Virus record (IMG/VR): IMGVR_UViG_3300025000_000203
Span: 1-42,311 of that record
Length of the DNA: 42,311 bases
Reading direction: 5' to 3' (one strand)
Source of the DNA: a virus
Shown: one piece after another, positions 32,105 through 40,475 of the stretch
How the letters are laid out: each line of letters begins with the position of its first letter
Position numbering within the stretch: the stretch's first letter is position 1
Program-made: the position numbers and the translations under genes
The notes under the pieces: generated by a model
What the model was told of the DNA's origin: nothing
Seen by the model: only the letters and a program-made list of their open reading frames with translations
Database searches by the model: none

Positions 32105-32161
32105 AAAAATCATAATGAAACATAAACTTTATCACAACTTAAAAAGGAGGTTAATATATTA

Positions 32162-32920
32162 TTGATAGGGTTACAAGAATTAGTTTTAAATAATAATACT
32201 AATGTTTATAAATTAGCAGAAGAGTTAGGAATATCTCCAAATTCAATATATAGATGGTTTATAGTAAATAAAGTACCTAATAAATACATAAAATATTTAT
32301 CTGAAAAATATACAGTAAAAGAAGAATATATAAATAAAATAGTAAATAGTATAAGCACATATCAACCAAAAGGAAAATCATTTAATGATTATGAAATTCG
32401 TGGAGACATTACTGCTATATTCTTAGAAAATAAAAAAGGATTAAAACAAGAAACATTAATTGATACAGAAGACTTAGAACGTATTAAAGCAATGGGATTG
32501 CATTGGCATTTACGACTTGAACCAACACATAAATATTATTATGCAGGAGCCACTGGAAGAAAAACAAAAGGACAAAAATCAAATTATTATTTACAAATGG
32601 TTATTATGAATGTTGATTTTGATAAAAATAATATACAAGTTGTAGATCATATAGATCAAGACAAATTAAATAATAGAAAATATAATTTGAGAATTATTAA
32701 TAAGAGCAATAACGCAAAACATAGAAAAAATAAAAATATTAATAATAGTTCTGGTTATAGAAATGTATGTTGGGTATCTAGTAAAGAACAATGGAGAGTA
32801 CAATTGCAAATAAATGGAAAATGTGTTAGATTTGGTGATTTTGATGATGTAGATGAAGCTGGTGAATTAGCAAAAAAATTAAGAGAAAAATATTATGGAG
32901 AATTTAAAGGAGGAAATTAA
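32162..32920 (+). CDS. HNH homing endonuclease with HTH and AP2-like domains
   Basis: 252 residues. An XRE-type HTH at 15-60 (KLAEELGISPNSIYRWFIVN) is followed by the HNH nuclease core VVDHIDQDKLNNRKYNLRII (160-179) with His163 and Asn residues in place. An AP2-like DNA-binding end follows (SGYRNVCWVSSKEQWRVQLQ, then CVRFGDFDDVDEAGELA). TTG 32162 lies 11 bases after AAAAAGGAGG. A free-standing homing endonuclease cuts an allele lacking it and spreads by repair. Its last codons contain the AAAGGAGG of the DHH gene that starts two bases after its stop. Confidence 0.88.
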   Translation: MIGLQELVLNNNTNVYKLAEELGISPNSIYRWFIVNKVPNKYIKYLSEKYTVKEEYINKIVNSISTYQPKGKSFNDYEIRGDITAIFLENKKGLKQETLIDTEDLERIKAMGLHWHLRLEPTHKYYYAGATGRKTKGQKSNYYLQMVIMNVDFDKNNIQVVDHIDQDKLNNRKYNLRIINKSNNAKHRKNKNINNSSGYRNVCWVSSKEQWRVQLQINGKCVRFGDFDDVDEAGELAKKLREKYYGEFKGGN

Positions 32921-32921
32921 T

Positions 32922-33791
32922 TTGATTATTTTAACGCATTCAGATTATGACGGGATTTCAGCAGCAATCATAGGAAAAGTAGTATATCCTAATGCAAAAG
33001 TAGAATTCTGTAATTATGATGACATTAATGAAAAAGTATTAGAACATTTAGGTAAAGATGTTATTTTTATTACTGACATATCAGTTAATGAAGAAGTTGC
33101 AGAAAAGATTGAAGAAAATAATTCTCAATACAATGATTGTGTATTATTATTTGATCATCATAAAACTGCAAAATGGCTAACTAAATATAATTGGGTTACA
33201 TTTGCAGATGATAAATGTGGTGCGAGAGTATTTTATGAATGGTTGATGGATAGATATACAGATTGTGAAGCATCAGAAAAATTAGCAAAATATATTGACT
33301 TAGTTACATATGCTAATGACTATGACCTTTGGATTCATAAATATCCATTGAGTAAAAAGTTAAATATGCTTGCTTATGAATATGGATTTGAAAGGTTTAT
33401 GAATAGATTCTTAGATAATCCAGATTGTACCTTAACTAAATCAGAAGAATTAATATTAGAATTAGCTAATGAACGTAAAATGAAATTTATCGAAGAACAA
33501 AAGAAAAATATGAAACTATATAAAGATAATCAGGGTAAAACTGTTGCTGTATTTTTGTCTACTCAGCATGCAGGAGAAGTTAGAGATTTTATTAATGATG
33601 ATAATATTGATTACTATTTATTCTTTAGTTTGAATAAAGGTATTGCTAGTTTAAGGACTAAAGGTGAAGTAGATTGTTCTGAGGTTGCTAAGATGTTTGG
33701 AGGAGGCGGGCATACTAAAGCTGCTGGATTTCAGTTTAAATTTGATTTAGATAGTTTTGTGAGGGAATATGGATTGGTTGAAAGATTATAG
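32922..33791 (+). CDS. DHH-family phosphoesterase (RecJ/NrnA-like)
   Basis: 289 residues. Motif I HSDYDG (6-11), a DIS acidic motif at 52-54, DHH at 78-80 (VLLFDHHKTA), and the DHHA1-type glycine motif GGGGHTKAAGF near 260. These are the metal-binding and substrate-binding motifs of single-strand exonucleases and nanoRNases. In SPbeta a RecJ-like gene (yorK, from memory) accompanies the replication genes. TTG 32922 is chosen because AAAGGAGG at 32906-32913 gives 8 bases of spacing; the in-frame ATG 32895 is upstream of it. Likely acts on single strands during phage replication or recombination, or degrades short oligonucleotides. Confidence 0.88.
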   Translation: MIILTHSDYDGISAAIIGKVVYPNAKVEFCNYDDINEKVLEHLGKDVIFITDISVNEEVAEKIEENNSQYNDCVLLFDHHKTAKWLTKYNWVTFADDKCGARVFYEWLMDRYTDCEASEKLAKYIDLVTYANDYDLWIHKYPLSKKLNMLAYEYGFERFMNRFLDNPDCTLTKSEELILELANERKMKFIEEQKKNMKLYKDNQGKTVAVFLSTQHAGEVRDFINDDNIDYYLFFSLNKGIASLRTKGEVDCSEVAKMFGGGGHTKAAGFQFKFDLDSFVREYGLVERL

Positions 33792-33820
33792 TTGACAAGT
33801 TAATAAAAGAATGTTAAAAT
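33792..33820 (+). promoter_or_regulatory. Sigma-A promoter
   Basis: TTGACA 33792-33797, 17-base spacer, TAAAAT 33815-33820, starting immediately after the stop of the DHH gene. Confidence 0.8.
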
Positions 33821-33863
33821 AATAATAGTTAAAAAGAAAAATAAAAAACTAGGAGGAATTTAT

Positions 33864-34118
33864 ATGTATAATAATTTTGAAGAAATAAATCAAGAAGAAA
33901 GACAAGAGTATATTAATAAACTATATGATAAGTTAATTGAATTTATTAAACGAATGGCAATTGGTACAGATACATTAGATAAACTTAATTCTAATTCATC
34001 TCCTAAAGAGTATAAAGAATTTGCCGAAAGTATTGCAGATCAATTAGGAGTAAGAGAAGAATTAGATGAGATAGTAAAAGAAATTGATATTTTAAATATA
34101 CTTAAAGATAGAATGTAA
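33864..34118 (+). CDS. Unknown 84-aa acidic helical protein
   Basis: AGGAGG precedes ATG 33864. Entirely helical and acidic (NQEERQEYINKLYDKLIEFI). No family recognised. Confidence 0.7.
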   Translation: MYNNFEEINQEERQEYINKLYDKLIEFIKRMAIGTDTLDKLNSNSSPKEYKEFAESIADQLGVREELDEIVKEIDILNILKDRM

Positions 34119-34154
34119 ATATAATAGATTAAAATAAAAAGGAGGAAATTTAAT

Positions 34155-34553
34155 ATGAATAAACCTAAACTAGAAGAATTTATGGTGTTTGAAAATAAAA
34201 ATGGAGAGATGGGAGTAATTATAAAAAGAGATTCAGATAATTGTCCTTGGTGGAAATGTTATAAAGATGAAGATAGTGGTCAAATATTTGATGAGCACGA
34301 TGAACGATATAATTATATTAAAAAATTATATAAAGTTAAATATGGTTATGATAAACGATTCAATGCCTTAAAATTTATGAAAACTGGAAGTATATATAAT
34401 TATAATTGTGTTTATGAGTATGTTGAACCTGTTGAAGAAACTAAATCAGTTAATATTACAATTAATCTCACTTTAAATGATACTAAAAATTTAAAAGATA
34501 TTGCAAATGAAATTAAAGCAGTTTTAGAAAAATCTAATTTTACAAACCCTTGA
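34155..34553 (+). CDS. Unknown 132-aa protein
   Basis: AAAGGAGG precedes ATG 34155. A beta N-terminal region (VFENKNGEMGVIIKRDSDNC) and a C-terminal helix (NLKDIANEIKAVLEKSNF). The final codons and TGA lie inside the repeat AAACCCTTGATTTATAA, so the C-terminus may have been set by recombination or insertion of that element. Confidence 0.7.
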   Translation: MNKPKLEEFMVFENKNGEMGVIIKRDSDNCPWWKCYKDEDSGQIFDEHDERYNYIKKLYKVKYGYDKRFNALKFMKTGSIYNYNCVYEYVEPVEETKSVNITINLTLNDTKNLKDIANEIKAVLEKSNFTNP

Positions 34554-34562
34554 TTTATAAGG
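34544..34562 (+). repeat. 19-bp element AAACCCTTGATTTATAA-GG, copy 2
   Basis: AAACCCTTGATTTATAA 34544-34560 is identical to 7758-7774 in the same orientation. It supplies the stop codon of the gene ending at 34553. Confidence 0.5.
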
Positions 34563-34660
34563 ATTAGAGAGTATTTATATACATAAAATTAAAGTATAAT
34601 ATAAATATTATAATAAAAGAAAGATTTTATTCAAACTTTAAAGAAAAAGGAGAAATAAAT

Positions 34661-34882
34661 ATGTACTTTTGGTGTCGTACTTGTAGAAAAATAATACCAG
34701 AAGAAGAAATAAATATTGGAGAATATTTTGAAGAGTATCATGAATTATGTGGTACATGTATAAGTCACGATGTAGAATTAACTAAAGAAGAAATAATTCA
34801 ATCATGTATTGATTATTTAATTGATTGTGGATTTACACCGGAAGATTATGAAAAAGAATTTAAAAAGCAAAATAATTGTTGA
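34661..34882 (+). CDS. 73-aa zinc-ribbon protein
   Basis: AAAAGGAG precedes ATG 34661. CRTCRKII and LCGTCISHD form a four-Cys zinc site; the C-terminal helix (IIQSCIDYLIDCGFTPEDYE) is acidic. Its end overlaps the -35 of the ligase promoter. Confidence 0.7.
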   Translation: MYFWCRTCRKIIPEEEINIGEYFEEYHELCGTCISHDVELTKEEIIQSCIDYLIDCGFTPEDYEKEFKKQNNC

Positions 34883-34908
34883 CAGAATGATAAAATAAAT
34901 GTTATAAT
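34879..34908 (+). promoter_or_regulatory. Sigma-A promoter of the DNA ligase gene
   Basis: TTGACA 34879-34884, 18-base spacer GAATGATAAAATAAATGT, TATAAT 34903-34908. The spacer is related to those at 17727 and 36953. Confidence 0.85.
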
Positions 34909-34937
34909 GTGGATAGAAAATTTAAAGGAGGTTACAT

Positions 34938-36893
34938 ATGGATAAGATCAAGAGAATTCAAGAGTTAACCACACTATTAAACAAAGCATGTGATACATAC
35001 TATAATCTAAATACTTCTATAATGGAGAATCGTGAATACAATATCTTATTTGACGAACTTAAATCATTAGAAGAATCTACAAATATCATATTATCTAATT
35101 CTCCAACGCAAAGAGCAGGTTATAAAGTAGTATCAAATCTACCAAAAGTACACCATAATATCCCTTTATTGTCACTTGACAAGATTAAAGAAATTCCTAA
35201 ATTGGTAAAATGGTTAGGTGACAAACAGGGTGTATTAATGTTAAAGATTGATGGAGGGACAGGAAAAGTAACTTATCAAAAAGAATTTAAACAATTAGTA
35301 ACTAGAGGTGATTCAGAAACAAATATCGGAGAAGATATTTCTCATAATGTTAATAGTATTAAAAATATTCCATTAACAATTGATGATGTAAATGAAATTC
35401 AAATTGTTGGTGAGAATTATATGAAATATTCTTCATTTAATGAATTAAATGCAAAAATTAAAAATACAGAAGATAAGTATGCCAATCCAAGGAATTTAGC
35501 AAATGGCTCGGTTGGTTTGCTTGATTCTAAAGTATGTAAGGATAGAAATATTGAATTTTGTGCTTTTAATATTCTTAAAGGAAATAAATTTAAAACTAAA
35601 GTAGAACAATTAGAATGGTTAAAATCACAAGGATTTGATACTGTTCAATATTGGATTGTTACTAAAGATAATCTTGAAGAAATTATAAATAAGATTATAG
35701 AAGATATTCCTACTTTTGATTATCCAATTGATGGCCTAGTACTAACATTCAATGATATTAAATATGCAGAATCATTAGGCAAAACCAATCATCATTATAA
35801 TGGATCAATTTCTTTCAAATTCGAGGATAGTTGGTTTAAGACAAAATATCTATACACAGAATGGAACACAAGTAGATTTGGTAAAATTGTTGGAACAGGA
35901 ATTTTTGAGACAGTTAACATTGAAGGAACTGAGGTTAATAGAGCAACAACACATAATTTAGATAGATTTTGGCAATTAAAACTTGGTAAAAATGATGTAA
36001 TTGAAGTATCAAAAAGGAATAAAATTATTCCTGCTATTGAAAATAATATTACAAGAAGTGGGACAGATTTAATTCCTACTGAATGCCCAACTTGTAAAGG
36101 AAAAGTAGAAATAAGAAAAGTAGTAAATACGCATGATTTATTCTGTCTTAATCCTGATTGCGATGCAAAACTACTTAAAAAACTTAAACACTTTGTTAAT
36201 AAACAATGTTTTAATATCTCTGATATTGGTGAAGCATCATTAGAAGTATTTATTGACAAAGGTTTTTTAACTTGTTATATGGATATTTTCAAGTTAGAAA
36301 GATATAAAAAAGATATTATATCACTTTCTGGTTTTGCTTTGAAATCGTATAACAAGATGATTAAAGCGATTGAAAATTCTAAGAGTATTAAAATGTGTTC
36401 ACTAATTGCATCTTTAGGAATTAAAAATATTGGATTTGGCAGTTCTAATAGATTAGAGAAACATTTCAATAGTGATATTAATGCATTTCTAAAAGCAACT
36501 AATTCTTATCATAATTTTATTGATATTGAAGATTTTGGTGAAACTACTGCAATGAGTATTTATTCATATTTTAAAGATGAAGATAATATGAAACAATTTA
36601 AGGAATTGTTGGATGTTATTAGTATTAAGAAGGAGGAAAAGAAAGAGATGTTTAATACAGATAATTTTTTTAGTGAGAAAAAAGTTTATGCAACTGGCAG
36701 TTTTAGTAATTACAAAAAGGAAGAACTTAAAAATTTATTAGAAGGTTTAGGTGCTACATTTGCTTCAGGTTATGCTAAGTCATTAGATTACTTGATCGTT
36801 GGTAGTATCAAAGGTAGTAGTAAAGTTGAAAAAGCGATTAAAGATGGTATACAAGTAATCGGTGAAGATGAATTTATTAGAATGATTAATTAA
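34938..36893 (+). CDS. ligA: NAD+-dependent DNA ligase
   Basis: 651 residues, close to bacterial LigA length. SPTQRAG (55-61), catalytic lysine Lys103 in KIDG (103-106), NPRNLANGSVGLLD (183-196) and DGLVLT plus SISFKFED motifs of the adenylation domain. An OB-fold follows, then a four-Cys zinc finger (Cys383, 386, 403, 408), a helix-hairpin-helix region (about 420-560) and a C-terminal BRCT domain (about 575-651, KVYATGSFSNYKKEELKNLL). It seals nicks using NAD+. All domains are present, including NAD-binding Ia at the N-terminus. AAAGGAGG precedes ATG 34938. SPbeta-type Bacillus phages carry an ATP-dependent ligase instead, as I recall, so this is a different solution at a similar place. Confidence 0.97.
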   Translation: MDKIKRIQELTTLLNKACDTYYNLNTSIMENREYNILFDELKSLEESTNIILSNSPTQRAGYKVVSNLPKVHHNIPLLSLDKIKEIPKLVKWLGDKQGVLMLKIDGGTGKVTYQKEFKQLVTRGDSETNIGEDISHNVNSIKNIPLTIDDVNEIQIVGENYMKYSSFNELNAKIKNTEDKYANPRNLANGSVGLLDSKVCKDRNIEFCAFNILKGNKFKTKVEQLEWLKSQGFDTVQYWIVTKDNLEEIINKIIEDIPTFDYPIDGLVLTFNDIKYAESLGKTNHHYNGSISFKFEDSWFKTKYLYTEWNTSRFGKIVGTGIFETVNIEGTEVNRATTHNLDRFWQLKLGKNDVIEVSKRNKIIPAIENNITRSGTDLIPTECPTCKGKVEIRKVVNTHDLFCLNPDCDAKLLKKLKHFVNKQCFNISDIGEASLEVFIDKGFLTCYMDIFKLERYKKDIISLSGFALKSYNKMIKAIENSKSIKMCSLIASLGIKNIGFGSSNRLEKHFNSDINAFLKATNSYHNFIDIEDFGETTAMSIYSYFKDEDNMKQFKELLDVISIKKEEKKEMFNTDNFFSEKKVYATGSFSNYKKEELKNLLEGLGATFASGYAKSLDYLIVGSIKGSSKVEKAIKDGIQVIGEDEFIRMIN

Positions 36894-36909
36894 GGGTGTT
36901 AAATTTTGT

Positions 36910-36950
36910 TCAAGGGGAAATAAATTAAAAATAAATAAAATTCCCCTTGA
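36910..36950 (+). other. 10-bp inverted repeat whose right arm contains a -35 box
   Basis: TCAAGGGGAA 36910-36919 pairs with TTCCCCTTGA 36941-36950 across an A-rich loop of 21 bases. The right arm includes the first four bases of the TTGACA of the next promoter. As RNA it may end or stabilise the ligase transcript; as DNA it overlaps promoter recognition. Confidence 0.6.
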
Positions 36951-36975
36951 CAGAATGTAAAAATAAATGTATAAT
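36947..36975 (+). promoter_or_regulatory. Sigma-A promoter of the replication block
   Basis: TTGACA 36947-36952, spacer GAATGTAAAAATAAATG, TATAAT 36970-36975. Spacer almost identical to that at 17727. A leader of about 95 bases with a G-rich stretch (36991-37020) follows before the gene at 37076. Confidence 0.9.
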
Positions 36976-37075
36976 AATGAAGGATTAAGTTATGGAAGGG
37001 TAAGAGGTAGGGAGTAAGAAGTTGAGAAATACAAAGTTAAATCCAAAAAATTAAAAAGAAAAGGAGAAATGATTT

Positions 37076-37378
37076 ATGGTAGAAATTAAGGTTGATCCGT
37101 ACAAATCAGTAGTAATTTTAGATGCAGATGGTGAAGAATTAACTATTTCAGAAGGAGATAGCATCCAATTCTGTCTTGATTCTGGTCTAGTAAAGGAAGG
37201 TAGAATAACAAAACTACAAGGTAAAGGAGATAAACTTAAGATTCAAATGATGCCAAAAGAAAAGGAATGTGAGGAAATTTGGCCTGCTGTAGTTATTAGT
37301 GAGGGTAGTTTAAGATTAGTTGAAGAAGAAGATGGAGAAGATAGCATGGATGATAGTGGTAGTGAAGATGAAGAGTAG
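37076..37378 (+). CDS. Unknown 100-aa protein with acidic tail
   Basis: AAAAGGAG precedes ATG 37076. An OB- or SH3-like beta domain (VVILDADGEELTISEGDSIQ, EGRITKLQGKGDKLKIQMMP) is followed by a highly acidic tail (residues 83-100). First gene of the replication block; the acidic tail could contact replication partners as in SSB-type proteins. No family recognised. Confidence 0.7.
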   Translation: MVEIKVDPYKSVVILDADGEELTISEGDSIQFCLDSGLVKEGRITKLQGKGDKLKIQMMPKEKECEEIWPAVVISEGSLRLVEEEDGEDSMDDSGSEDEE

Positions 37379-37461
37379 GATTTGGTAAACTAATAAATTA
37401 ATTATATGGTTATATAGGAATAATAAAATAAATAAAAATAAAAAGGAGACTAAATATACAT

Positions 37462-38685
37462 ATGGCAAAAACTAAAGAAGAAAAAACAATTCTTAAAAAA
37501 GGTACAGCACAATTTCAATTAATTGGCGAAGCAAAAGTTAATGATTATACTTTTAAAATTGATGAAGAATCAAATTCTGGTTGGGTTTATAATGTTATGA
37601 ATCTTGGTGTAGACTGTGGCAATGGAAATGTAGTTTATGCTGACATGATGGGTGGATATAGTAACAAAGGTGATTCTGTTGTTTATGTTCATGGTAAGAA
37701 AACAGAAGATGGAAAAGATAAAGACGATTATGAAAATAAATTCACTATTGATTGGGAAGATAGACTTGACGAAAATATCACTGAACAAGTTGGAAATCAA
37801 TGTTTTATTACTGTAGGATTAGAAAAAGATGCAAAAGAAAAAACTTTTTCTAAGAAATTTTTATCTTCATATGATGCTATTGAATACATAAAAGAACATC
37901 TTACTGATGGAATGGTTGTTAATGTGAAAGGCAATTTGAAATATTCTCTATATCAAGATAGTATTCAAGTTAAAAAGGAAATTACTTCTGTCTTTTTATC
38001 AAAAGCAGATGATGTATCTAAATATTCTGCAACATTCCAACAAACAATTCTTGTTGATAAAGATAGTATTGGCAAATATGATAAAGAATCTGGTTCATTC
38101 CCAATCACTACATATATTGTTGATTATGTTGGTAAATACGGTCAAGATAAGATTGAAATTAAACAAAATGTAGTATTCACTAAAGTATTTCAATTTGAAG
38201 TACCAGAAAAAGATTTAGAAAAAGGTGCAAAATTACTTGTAAAAATGTTTAAAGCAAAAAAAGATAATGTTAATGAAATCACAGTAGAAGGTATTATTGT
38301 TGAAGGTCAAGCAAAAGTTAATATTACTCTTGATGATGTACCTGAAGATATTAGAGAATTAATTGAATTAGGTGCTTATACAGAAGAAGAAGCATTAGCA
38401 AAATGTGCTGTCGGAAATACTAGAGAAAAGAAAATGTTAATCAAAAAACCTGTTATTAAACTTGTAGGTGAAGGTGATGATAAAAAACCTGTAATTCAAA
38501 GAACAGATGAAAAATATAAATTTGAAGATTTAGTATTCTTAAATCAATTGCTTAGTGAAAAAGAAGATAAGGGCAAAAATGATAAGAATGCTGATACAAA
38601 TAGTAAAAATGAATCTGAAGAAGAAGATATTGTTGAATATACTTTAGATGAATTAGATAAATTACTTGCAGAAGATAATGATTAA
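37462..38685 (+). CDS. Probable OB-fold single-strand DNA-binding replication protein (YorF-like position)
   Basis: 407 residues. Beta-rich with repeated OB-like blocks (FQLIGEAKVNDYTFKIDEES; MVVNVKGNLKYSLYQDSIQV) and a long acidic, low-complexity C-terminus ending DELDKLLAEDND, like SSB tails. It directly precedes a Sak4-like ATPase, and SSB-Sak4 pairs are a recognised phage recombination arrangement. AAAAGGAGAC precedes ATG 37462. The call rests on architecture and neighbours rather than on a sure family match. Confidence 0.6.
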   Translation: MAKTKEEKTILKKGTAQFQLIGEAKVNDYTFKIDEESNSGWVYNVMNLGVDCGNGNVVYADMMGGYSNKGDSVVYVHGKKTEDGKDKDDYENKFTIDWEDRLDENITEQVGNQCFITVGLEKDAKEKTFSKKFLSSYDAIEYIKEHLTDGMVVNVKGNLKYSLYQDSIQVKKEITSVFLSKADDVSKYSATFQQTILVDKDSIGKYDKESGSFPITTYIVDYVGKYGQDKIEIKQNVVFTKVFQFEVPEKDLEKGAKLLVKMFKAKKDNVNEITVEGIIVEGQAKVNITLDDVPEDIRELIELGAYTEEEALAKCAVGNTREKKMLIKKPVIKLVGEGDDKKPVIQRTDEKYKFEDLVFLNQLLSEKEDKGKNDKNADTNSKNESEEEDIVEYTLDELDKLLAEDND

Positions 38686-38695
38686 ATAGTATAAA

Positions 38696-38728
38696 ATATG
38701 AAGGAGATTTTTTATTTCTCCTTCATAT
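38696..38728 (+). repeat. 12-bp inverted repeat carrying AAGGAG in its stem
   Basis: ATATGAAGGAGA 38696-38707 pairs with TCTCCTTCATAT 38717-38728 across a T-rich 9-base loop. No U-tract follows the right arm. Located between the SSB-like gene and the Sak4-like gene. Confidence 0.7.
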
Positions 38729-38768
38729 AAAATAATAAAATAAAAATACATAAAAAGGTGGTTATATT

Positions 38769-39935
38769 TTGGCTCGTAAATTTGGTAAAAAAAATGTAAT
38801 TAAAGTAGATCCATTAGCTTATAATATTGGATTAATTGGTTTAAGTGGAATTGGCAAGACTACTCTTGTAAAACAAGTATGTGAAAAACTTGTTGGTGAA
38901 ACTGGATATATTATAGCTAACTGTGGTAAAGAAGATGGTATTGATGCTATCGCCGGAGTAATATATGAAGATATTCCTGATTGGGACACATTTGATGAAT
39001 TTACTGAAGATGTTATTGAAAATAAACTTACGGATTATAAAGATTTAAAAGTAATTGTATGGGATACTTTAGATGAATTAATTAATATAGCAGAACCAGA
39101 AGCAATAAGACTTTATAATAAAGAAATTAGAGAAAATCCAAGTAAAAAAGATAAAAAAGAAGCAAAAACAATTAAACAAGCATGGGGTGGTTATGGTGAA
39201 GGAGAGAAGTTTACACTAGAATTAATTATGAGTAGAATGTGGGAATTAAAAAGAGTAGGCGTTGCTATGTTTTTAGTTGGTCATACAAAGAAAAGAACTA
39301 TGAGTGATCCAATGTCTGGTCTTGATTATGATATTATAACTACTAATATGCAGCATAATTATTTTAATGCACTTAAAACAAAATTACATATTCTTGGTGT
39401 GGCAAGTATTGATAGAGAAATAATTCAAGAAAAAACAGGAAAAAAAGATTTTACTGGTAAAGAAAAAATACAAGGTAAAGTTAGTAATGAAAGTAGAAAA
39501 ATAACTTTTAGAGATGATAATTTTAATATTGATTCTAAATCGAGATTTTCTGAAATTATTGATTCAATAATATTTGATCCAAATGAATTTATTAGAGCGA
39601 TTGAAGATGCTATTAAAATTGAACATGAAAAACAATCTGGGATAAAATCAATCGAAGAAACTAAAAAAGAACAAGAAACTGAAAAAGATAAAATAGTAGA
39701 AGAAGTTGCTACTAAGAAAAAAGAAGAGATAGATAAAAGAAAAGAAGAAGAAGAAAGAAATAATCTATTAGAAAAATTTAAATCTTCAATGCCTAAAATA
39801 AGAAATGATAATGAAAAGGTTAAAAAAGTTACTACTAAAATGAAAGAATTAGAATTATCTGCCAAAGAATTAGAATCTTCTGATATAGAAAAACTTAAAG
39901 AATTAGTAGAATTTTTAGAAGTAATTGCTTCTTAA
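38769..39935 (+). CDS. Sak4-like RecA-fold ATPase
   Basis: 388 residues. Walker A GLSGIGKTT (24-32) near the N-terminus; a Walker B-like strand VIVWDTLDEL near 97-106; VAMFLVGHTKKR later, as in AAA_24/Sak4 phage recombination ATPases. The final 100 residues form a long charged coiled coil. Sak4 proteins load on or anneal single strands together with an SSB, which the preceding gene may provide. TTG 38769 follows AAAGGTGG at 38754-38761. Position matches yorG of SPbeta (from memory). Confidence 0.82.
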   Translation: MARKFGKKNVIKVDPLAYNIGLIGLSGIGKTTLVKQVCEKLVGETGYIIANCGKEDGIDAIAGVIYEDIPDWDTFDEFTEDVIENKLTDYKDLKVIVWDTLDELINIAEPEAIRLYNKEIRENPSKKDKKEAKTIKQAWGGYGEGEKFTLELIMSRMWELKRVGVAMFLVGHTKKRTMSDPMSGLDYDIITTNMQHNYFNALKTKLHILGVASIDREIIQEKTGKKDFTGKEKIQGKVSNESRKITFRDDNFNIDSKSRFSEIIDSIIFDPNEFIRAIEDAIKIEHEKQSGIKSIEETKKEQETEKDKIVEEVATKKKEEIDKRKEEEERNNLLEKFKSSMPKIRNDNEKVKKVTTKMKELELSAKELESSDIEKLKELVEFLEVIAS

Positions 39936-39948
39936 AGGTTGAAAATTA

Positions 39949-39972
39949 TAGGAGAGATTATAATCTCTCCTA
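39949..39972 (+). repeat. 24-bp perfect palindrome
   Basis: Perfectly self-complementary around 39960/39961, left half TAGGAGAGATTA. No spacer, so as DNA it can extrude a cruciform and as RNA fold a tight hairpin with GGAG in the stem. It lies 13 bases after the Sak4-like stop and 28 bases before the next ATG. Confidence 0.8.
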
Positions 39973-40000
39973 ATATTATTATAATTTATAGGTGATAAAT

Positions 40001-40459
40001 ATGGCAAAAATGACGGAGAAAGAAAAAAAAGATTGGGATGAATTATATCAATATATAAAATTAGAAATATTTGAATATGATAAATCTCAAAAATTGCCTT
40101 CATATATGGTATTAAGATTAAAAGGTTTAAAAGAAGGTAAATTTATAGCAAATAAAAAAACTACATCTATGGCTGATTATGAGTATCAGCATATTTTATA
40201 TACTTTTAAAATTAATAAAATGAAAATAAAGCAAATAGTTAGGTCACAAGATTTTAAAAATGAGCAACATAAATTTAATACTATTATGATTATAATTGAA
40301 AAAGAAATTAATGATGTGGTAAATAGATTGAAACAAGTAGTTAAATCAGAAGAAAAAGTTAAAAGTATGGAATTTGAAAATATGACACATGAAGGTGCAG
40401 AATATAAAAATAAAAGTAATAATAAAAAACTAAATAATGAATTAGAAGAATTGTGGTAA
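40001..40459 (+). CDS. Unknown 152-aa helical protein of the replication block (YorH-like position)
   Basis: ATG 40001 follows TAGGTG; an in-frame GTG 39992 lies in the ribosome site. Strongly helical and basic (MTEKEKKDWDELYQYIKLEI; INDVVNRLKQVVKSEEKVKS). Between the Sak4-like ATPase and the DnaB-like helicase, where a helicase-loader type partner would be expected, but no loader motif is visible. Confidence 0.7.
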   Translation: MAKMTEKEKKDWDELYQYIKLEIFEYDKSQKLPSYMVLRLKGLKEGKFIANKKTTSMADYEYQHILYTFKINKMKIKQIVRSQDFKNEQHKFNTIMIIIEKEINDVVNRLKQVVKSEEKVKSMEFENMTHEGAEYKNKSNNKKLNNELEELW

Positions 40460-40475
40460 ATAGGATGGTGTATTG

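Noticed and set aside
35795-36259. Minus-strand open frame of 154 codons
   Set aside because: Lies wholly within the ligA gene, which has all family motifs in its own frame.
39425-39865. Long minus-strand open frame (146 codons)
   Set aside because: It is the shadow of the Lys/Glu-rich Sak4-like coiled coil; composition is Ser/Leu/Phe-rich and no minus-strand ribosome site is present.
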